A DNA stretch of 64,000 nucleotides from Xylogone sp. PMI_703 (lineage: Eukaryota; Ascomycota; Leotiomycetes). Location of the stretch: NCBI GenBank assembly GCA_021399445.1, contig JAJTUQ010000003.1, positions 6,696,001-6,760,000 on the forward strand, given 5' to 3'. Every line of letters begins with the position of its first letter. Positions within the stretch are counted from its first letter, which is position 1. The notes under the pieces are model-generated. The model worked only from the letters and a program-made list of their open reading frames with translations, was not told the origin of the DNA and made no database searches. Made by a program: the position numbers and the translations under genes. Below, piece after piece: positions 56,751-64,000 of this stretch.

Positions 56751-56897
56751 CTGAGGTTGGGAGCCATGGAGGACAACCCTCATCACATCATCACAACAAC
56801 ATTCTCAAAACATCTAAGCTAAATCCTTCTCAAGCAATAATCGTCCCTATCGACTCAATTAAATTACCTTAACAAAAACACAACACTTCAAATCAAA

Positions 56898-57443
56898 ATG
56901 TTCGCTACCAAGGCAATCATTGCTCTCTTCGCAGCAGCAGCACTTGTTTCCGCTGTTCCAACTCCCACTTCCGGCGATAAAGTTTCTAGGACAGTCTTAA
57001 CCGGTGTCACGCACTCAGTCGTCGCCGGCCTTGGAGGTCTGCACTTCGATCCCGACAACGTTGTCGCTGAGGTTGGAGATATTGTTGAATGGCACTTCCT
57101 TCCTAAGAACCACTCAGTCGCGCAATCATCTTTTGGTGCTCCTTGCGTTCCCGAGAGCGCAACCTCTTTCTTCTCTGGCTTCCAACCCATTATGGAAGGG
57201 CAAGCTCCCAACGTCTTCCAGATTGTTGTCACTGATACTAAACCAATCTGGTACTACTGCGCTCAAACCAAGGACAACCACTGCCAGGCCGGCATGGCCG
57301 GTGTCATCAACCAAAACTTCAACTCTCCTAACACCCTTGCTGCCTACAAGGCCAATGCTGCGCTCACTGGCACTTCTGTCATTCCTTCAGTTATTCAGGG
57401 TGGCTTTGTCATCCCAAACCCTAATCCACTTGGTGGCTTCTAA
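56898..57443 (+). CDS. Secreted cupredoxin-like (plastocyanin-type) protein
   Basis: Single-exon, 181-residue secreted protein. The signal peptide is AIIALFAAAALVSA, followed by a cupredoxin domain (about residues 35-140). HFDPDNVVAEVGDIVEWHFLPKNHSVAQSSFGAPC supplies the first histidine ligand. YYCAQTKDNHCQAGMAGVIN supplies the C-x6-H-x4-M set of a type-1 copper site. Additional cysteines (APC, NHC) could form the usual disulfide. Fungal members (the GPI-anchored or secreted extracellular cupredoxin family) are abundant during growth on solid surfaces or hosts; here no GPI signal is evident at the C-terminus. Role inferred: extracellular copper binding or electron transfer. Confidence 0.9.
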   Translation: MFATKAIIALFAAAALVSAVPTPTSGDKVSRTVLTGVTHSVVAGLGGLHFDPDNVVAEVGDIVEWHFLPKNHSVAQSSFGAPCVPESATSFFSGFQPIMEGQAPNVFQIVVTDTKPIWYYCAQTKDNHCQAGMAGVINQNFNSPNTLAAYKANAALTGTSVIPSVIQGGFVIPNPNPLGGF

Positions 57444-58350
57444 GTGACAGTGACATGGCTAGGATGCTGGGTCTTGGGTTCTATTTGGCTGTTTCTTTTG
57501 TTGTAGCATTGTAAGGCGCAGGTATTTTCATGGGGCATGGGGACTAGCATTCGGGATAGACGGTTTATGATTAGCAAAAGTTAAACCTTTTCTGATAATA
57601 ATGAAGGTTCTTATGCATATATACTAGTTTTAGATTCCAGTTTTGTATATTAAAAAACAAATAAATGCATATAACTACATAAAAGAAGTAGCCAAATCGC
57701 CTATGTGATTTACAGACTCTAAGCTCTAGAACCAAGCACCGTTCATCCCAAGGACATAGTATGCTCCTTAAAATTTTCAGACTTCAGCGTTAGATTATAT
57801 GAAGTGTGCGTCATAATACCACACTGTTGAAAAATTGCCTCGCATAAAGGACCCTTGCCGTTACGGCTGTCCTCGGTATAAAATCTAGAAGGTTTGTCAT
57901 CCGGCTTCTTGCATTGCGCTAGTATCGATCAAGTACATGCCCCGCGCTGCTTTTCACTTCTAGAGAAATTGTTCATTTACAGAATCACTCCTTTGTTTCT
58001 GGATAAAGTCCCCGGTAGAGGCGGCGAGGAATGGAGAATTGGCAGAGGCTATGCCGTTTACTCCGATTCATACTTCGGAATCGGAGTTGGAAGGATTGCT
58101 TGGTAGATGATAACATATTAGAAGTATATATATGACCTTGAGCTACCTAAGTATCTATGAGTAGATAAACAATTTTCCAGACAGCAAGACGGGCGGCCGT
58201 TGCAAAATTAGACTTTTACTTTTACTAATTAACGTTAACGGATCCGCTAGTTGCCACTGTGGAAGCTTGGTTGGCCCGCAGCTAATAACTCCCCTCCTGA
58301 TCTTCCCACTTCTTGTTCGGTAGAGGAATTTTCAAAAATATCGTAGCGTA
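57444..58350. other. Intergenic, no gene seen
   Basis: 3' flank of the cupredoxin gene and promoter of the alcohol dehydrogenase. No supported gene; the frame at 57894-58106 lacks any protein-like feature. Confidence 0.45.
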
Positions 58351-59522
58351 ATGTCTGACAGCAACCCATCCTTCACTGTTGATATCTTTAGAGGTACCCC
58401 CGAGGGAGAACTTACTGTCGAGAAAGTCACTCGCACCCTTGGTTACGGCGAGATATACATTGAGACAACCCACTCAGGACTATGTGGCACTGATCTTCAT
58501 TACCTGGGACGTGGAGCCATCATTGGACATGAAGGAGTAGGTATTGTCAGACAGATTGGCCCCGGTGTATCCACAGGTGTTAAAGTTGGTGACCGTGTCG
58601 GCTTTGGTTACACACACAAAGTCTGTGGCAATTGCGAACAATGTCTGAATGGTGAGTGGCACTGTCCAGGAGTCCCGTTCATTCATAAGGGTTTTCAACT
58701 AGGATCAACTGATTATTTGAGAAGGGAGAGATCAGTACTGCTCTTCCCGTCTGGACTTTTATAGGAACGGCGACAATATGGGCACCATCTCCTCAGGCGT
58801 GATCTGGTCAGCAAATATGGTCTTTCCAATTCCCGATGGATATGATTCTGCCGATGCAGCACCTCTTCTTTGTGCAGGTGCTACCGTATTCACCGTCTTA
58901 ACAGGGCCTAACGTCCAACCCACTGACCGTATTGGTATCATGGGTGTTGGTGGCCTAGGACACTTAGCTATCAAGCTTGCCGCAGCTATGGGCCATGAAG
59001 TCGTAGTTCTGTCATCCTCGGAATCAAAGCGACAAGAAGCACTTGACTATGGAGCAACCGAGTTCCATGTTTACGATCCAGAGAAACCTGTTCCTCCCAG
59101 CTTCAAACGTCTGAATCACTTACTACTGTGTGGAAATACTGCAAGCAAAAACTTCAATGGGTACGTGATTATATTACTCACTTGGATCTTTTATATTTTC
59201 CCTTCACTAACACACAGATGGCAGCCTCATTGACCTCCTAGCTGTTAATGGCACTATATATCCATTGACTGTCTCTGCGGAACATATTCCTATTAAACTA
59301 GGAAAGCTAACCGATTTGGGGGCTTCAATCAAGGGGTCACTCACAGGTTCCCGCCGGACCATTAATGAATTAATGCGGTTTGCTTCCCTTCATGGAATCA
59401 AGCCAACGGTCATGAAGTTCCCGATGACGGAGGATGGAATTAAGGAAGCTATCGATACTTTGAGAAGTGGTAAGATGAGGTATAGGGGAGTGCTTGTTCG
59501 CCAAATTAGAAGTTCAATGTAG
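58351..59522 (+). pseudogene. Zinc alcohol dehydrogenase, frame inconsistent
   Basis: Medium-chain zinc dehydrogenase of the cinnamyl/ADH6-like group: SGLCGTDLHY and IIGHEGVG (catalytic zinc), CGNCEQCLNGEWHC (structural zinc, all four cysteines), the nucleotide fold GIMGVGGLGHLAIKLAAAMG, then IKGSLTGSRRTINELM and MRYRGVL. Coding sequence is in three blocks. Between blocks 1 and 2 (58691-58764) an intron-like gap ends in TATAG. Between blocks 2 and 3 (59161-59217) a good intron (GTACGT to ACACAG) is seen. With these splices block 2 is read out of frame at both ends, so at least one single-base change near each boundary is needed. Either a young pseudogene, unusual splicing, or sequence errors. 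Confidence 0.6.
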
Positions 59523-59751
59523 AAAAAGTAAGAGCAAATCTATTGAAAAGAAATTTGTTTTGAAAATAAGTTTTTGCAGATATTGGCCTGATAACTAGCC
59601 AGGTAATTGTGAGCTATCCAATATGCTTGATACTTGACTTCCAAGGAATTAAATGGTCGTATATCTGAGCGATAAGATCTTTTTCGTTCCGAAATTCCGT
59701 CTATTCTTTTGCTTTTCATAATAACGTGAGATAACAATACTACATTTTCTC

Positions 59752-60828
<1,077 letters not shown>

Positions 60829-63133
60829 TTGTATAATCTATATTTACTGGATACAGAATCTTTGGAGTAGATATTTTCAAAATAGGTAAGATCACCAAGG
60901 TTAAAATTATCGTACAAAGATGGGGTGCAGCTGGGAATGTGAAAAAACCTATCTTGTCTGTAGCCAAACAAAGTTTAAACGCCTTAGGCAGCTCAAATAG
61001 CTCAAAATAAACCAGGCAACGTTACATTTAACTCTGAAAGATGGCTTTTTAGAATATGATTATTAGATGGGCGCATATTGCTGTACTTTCGCTGACACCA
61101 ATCTCATTCCCCACACATCAGTTACAGAGATTAGTCAGTAAGCAGAGATTGGTTAGTAAGGCAATGCTAAATCTGGCGTGCCAGGATTGAGATACGTACC
61201 ATCTTATTGAATAATAAGAGAGACTCAACAGTAAGAGATGAAATTCGCCGTAAAAAGTGTAAATATGAATTTTCAGTAAGATAAAATACATGTGCAAGTA
61301 GTGGGGGGGCAAAATGGATGAAAACCCAAGATCGCCATACCTATGTTGACTAAATCTATTAGGCTCCGTTTGGATTCATTTTTCCTTGAGAAGGAGCTGA
61401 CCCTCTTTTTCTTGGCCTTTTCACTAGTGTATACAACTAAAGTTAAGCGTAATAAACTTGGCTATATATGGATAAGCACTTTTTAGGCAAATTTGTATGG
61501 TTTGCACAGAGTCCAGAAGTGGTATAGTACATCATCATCAGAGATTGTGACATTTGAGTAGTAACATGAATATATTGATAAACTATAAGCTTTATTGTCA
61601 GTAAATATAGCCTTTTAAACGTTGTAATTAAGCTAGAACATCTTTATCTTGTTATAAATCGATAATCAGTTATCCTAGAAACAAAACTCTTTGTTATAGA
61701 TCTCAGAGATAGAAACAGTATTATTAGAAGAACTAATATTACAAAGTCGGATGGGAAAACAGTCTAACCAAGGTTAGAAGAGAGAGGTTTAAGAAACTGT
61801 CTGTCATAAAGTTCAAATAATGTATATTAGTCTTTTTAAAGTTATTATTAAACAGATAAAAAATAAGGAAAATTCTTATTGTTTAAGATATAAAGAATAT
61901 ATTGAGAAAGGGAAAGGGTGAGTGCTATGGGAGGCACGTGATCTCTGGCAGCCGGTATGTAGGTATGCAACGAACAACAACAACACCATACAATACGATC
62001 GCCAATATCGCGATACTGTAGCAATCGTAGCAATCGTAAGGGAGCCAATCAGAACTCGTATATCTGTAAAATAGGAGTGCAAATCGCTGTCTATTGTAAT
62101 ACCGTACGAACCGCTCCATATATAAGATTTGGAGGTTTCGGCGGTGGAACTACTATTACCCGCGCGCGGATTCTCTACCACAATATATTCTTGGAAAAAA
62201 ACTCTAGGTTTAAATATAAAAATAAATGTTTTATAACTCTTAAGAATATATGAAAAAGTCTAATCAAAGTAAATCTTTTTAGATTATTAGTTTACTCTTT
62301 TAATATAACTATAATCAATAAACAAAACATAAAGTTTAATGACGTTGGATTACTTTGCGGAGAGTGTTGATTTTGATTTTGAATATGCGTGCAGTGAGTG
62401 GCTGTAATAGTAGCCGAATCCTTAGAGCCCTGATTATCGAAATATCACTTGATGGCTTTTTCTAATTGTTGGGTAGTCACTGTAGAAGAAGTCGTTGGCA
62501 TATTGAGAAGTATACTGGTTATAAGATTATATGGTGTTGGCACTAAAACGCGTAATGAAGGTACGTGGTCGCAATGTTTTGGTCTCGCGAAAGGTGACCG
62601 AATACTTTGAGGTGATGGAAAACTTGTGCCAACCACCCAGGGGTGGTTGGTAGCGAAATTTTCCCCCCCAGCCGAGCGCCCACCAACTATTAACTTTAGT
62701 ATAAATACGTTTATTTTACTGTACTCGCGGTATTCTTATGATATATATGGCCCATATACGTAACTGCAATTGTTTTGGCGTCTTTTAAATGAAATGGGTA
62801 ACGACAAGCAATTTGAAAGAACCTATGAAGATAGTGATGCGCACAAAGGAGGTAAAAAATGCGTAGTATATGAAGAGGGGAAAAGTCACTGAAAGAAAAG
62901 CCACTGAAACAAGATGGAGATTATAATAACTCCCAATGGCAGAGGGTAAGAAAGAAACAGCGTTCGAATTATATTTTCATTCGCGCAGGGGTGCAGTGAA
63001 ATTATTTGATTTTTTATTCTCGCTCCTCATAGTTTTTATTTCAGATACCTCCATTTGCTCCTTTGCAGCAATAATTACTACAAAAGTCTCGTCGTTCACC
63101 CCTCTGCCCACTCCAGATCACCGTTGGTGGCTG
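60829..63133. other. Long intergenic region, no gene seen
   Basis: About 2.3 kb without a supported gene. It is AT-rich between about 61550 and 62340. A perfect 10-base inverted repeat with 2-base spacer (CCAACCACCC-AG-GGGTGGTTGG) lies at 62629-62650. A GGCTCCGTTTGGATT word near 61360 resembles transposon-end wording but no partner was found. Confidence 0.4.
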
Positions 63134-63780
63134 CTATGTTGGGAAGTATGATCGAAGTAGAAGCAGAGAGCGCCTCCACATGCCATGAATTGCCTGAAAT
63201 ATCCATACCTCTCTGACCCCGTCGAAACAAGGGCCAGAAGAATCAATCAAGTTAAATTTCAGCTGATCCACGAAGCAAAAAAGGTGGCGTCGTATATCTG
63301 ATAATAGCCAAAGGAATACCAGATGATCCACTTCGAGGTGTCGTATGCGACCGTAAGAGTCCCAACCTGCGATGCTAGTGATCATTTTTCTCTCCTTACT
63401 CCTTTCGATGGGAATCAAACGTCGAGAAAGTCATTAATGCCATATATTATCTGATTCGTGGGCATGCACGTGCTCCGCATACCGGTAGTAATGCGTCCCA
63501 TTATATGTATTATGTTTAGAGAATCGGATGCTGAATTAAAGAGGATCATATTTGCTAAGGGCTTTTGATGCATCTCTACCAAGCATTGTCGTGACTCCTT
63601 ACAAGCATAGAACAATGGTGGCCGATCTGAGATGATCATGCCCGTTGAGACGTCATATTGCACTCTGACGGTTTTCGGCACGCTGGCGGCCACGTACCAT
63701 ATCATCCTTCGTATCTCGGGTGGTAGTAGAGTAAAAGGGAAATTAGGAGGCTTGGTTTTATTCTCCATCGTGCGATACAA
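63134..63780 (-). CDS. 2EXR-domain protein, probably frameshifted
   Basis: Fungal 2EXR-domain protein: FPFTLLPPEIRRMIWYVA followed by VRVQYDV and PPLFYACKESRQCLVEMH is the diagnostic N-terminal block. A first frame (63780-63415) ends soon after GINDFLD. A second frame (63418-63134) continues plausibly with RIRHLEVDHLVFLWLL and VREVWIF, as in full-length family members, but lies one base out and no clean GT-AG intron joins them. It is either a frame lesion or a missed splice. The function of the family is unknown. The stop at 63134 may not be the native end. Confidence 0.5.
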
Positions 63781-63822
63781 AAAGTCTCCGACTAGATTAT
63801 ATGCACAATGGTATCGTCAGAA

Positions 63823-63825
<3 letters not shown>

Positions 63826-63879
<54 letters not shown>

Positions 63880-63900
63880 TCTCTCTCTCTCTTCTCTCTC
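63826..63900. repeat. CT microsatellite
   Basis: A run of CT dinucleotides, about 75 bases, with occasional CTT interruptions. It lies just upstream of the 2EXR gene and is likely length-variable between strains. Confidence 0.95.
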
Positions 63901-64000
63901 ACGTGCGGACACGCTCCGGAAAAGATCGTACGCTATTAGCGGCTCGGATTGAATCATGTGCGACTGAGACTAAAGCCACCTATGACTTCTTATAAGCTAT

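Noticed and set aside
57004..57447. 147-residue frame on the plus strand
   Set aside because: It is an out-of-phase shadow of the cupredoxin gene, whose frame has the signal peptide and copper ligands.
63801..63995. Frames translating to Leu-Ser repeats
   Set aside because: They are products of the CT microsatellite, not a protein gene.

Overview
The window comes from a filamentous ascomycete (Pezizomycotina). Most genes are split by short GT-AG introns of roughly 45-80 bases, several with TACTAAC-like branch sites. The families are fungal: a Zn2Cys6 regulator, an F-box protein, a 2EXR protein, LysM proteins, a subgroup C chitinase, and Dal5-type and FCY-type permeases. One AT-rich tract carries the signature of repeat-induced point mutation (RIP). 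Genus cannot be fixed from sequence alone.

0-7 kb: a sugar-porter MFS transporter (-), an Mpv17/PMP22-family protein (+), a secreted DUF1593/Sde182-type glycoside-active protein (-) and a small AT-hook/helix-turn-helix protein (-). 7-16 kb: a dead divergent gene pair. A large GH18 chitinase of the killer-toxin-like subgroup runs leftward from about 10980 to 7149, and a LysM/cysteine-rich protein gene runs rightward from about 13.6 to 15.8 kb. The spacer is AT-rich and holds one clear foldback (MITE-like) element and one probable one. The 5' half of the chitinase is heavily C-to-T/G-to-A mutated. The 3' half keeps normal composition but is frameshifted.

17-31 kb: a large surface membrane protein with a one-base frame disruption (+), a Zn2Cys6 transcription factor (-), a dienelactone hydrolase (-), an O-methyltransferase (-), an HNH-nuclease-domain protein (-) and a fused aconitase X (+). 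30.6-38 kb is a rearranged stretch: a decayed subtilase fragment abuts, head to head, the C-terminal fragment of a cysteine-rich extracellular protein, followed by an intact F-box gene. Degraded copies of the 3' ends of three neighbouring genes lie at 15.8, 30.6 and 37.5 kb.

38-50 kb: an unrecognised two-exon gene (+), a Dal5-like permease (-), an alpha/beta hydrolase (-), a DJ-1/PfpI protein (-), an NCS1 nucleobase permease (-) and a PLP-dependent decarboxylase (-), then a tRNA-Pro(UGG) with a short intron. 51-64 kb: a tiny secreted protein (+), a broken phytanoyl-CoA-dioxygenase-type gene (-) next to an intact FAD monooxygenase (+), a secreted cupredoxin (+), a zinc alcohol dehydrogenase with frame problems (+), a sorbose-reductase-like SDR (-), a possibly frameshifted 2EXR gene (-) and a CT microsatellite.

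No single pathway links the intact genes. The most informative signals are the loss of the chitinase/LysM pair by RIP, the dispersed 3'-end gene fragments, and the relic of a secondary-metabolism locus (dioxygenase pseudogene plus monooxygenase). I found no CRISPR array, no recognisable autonomous transposase and no obviously new multi-gene system.
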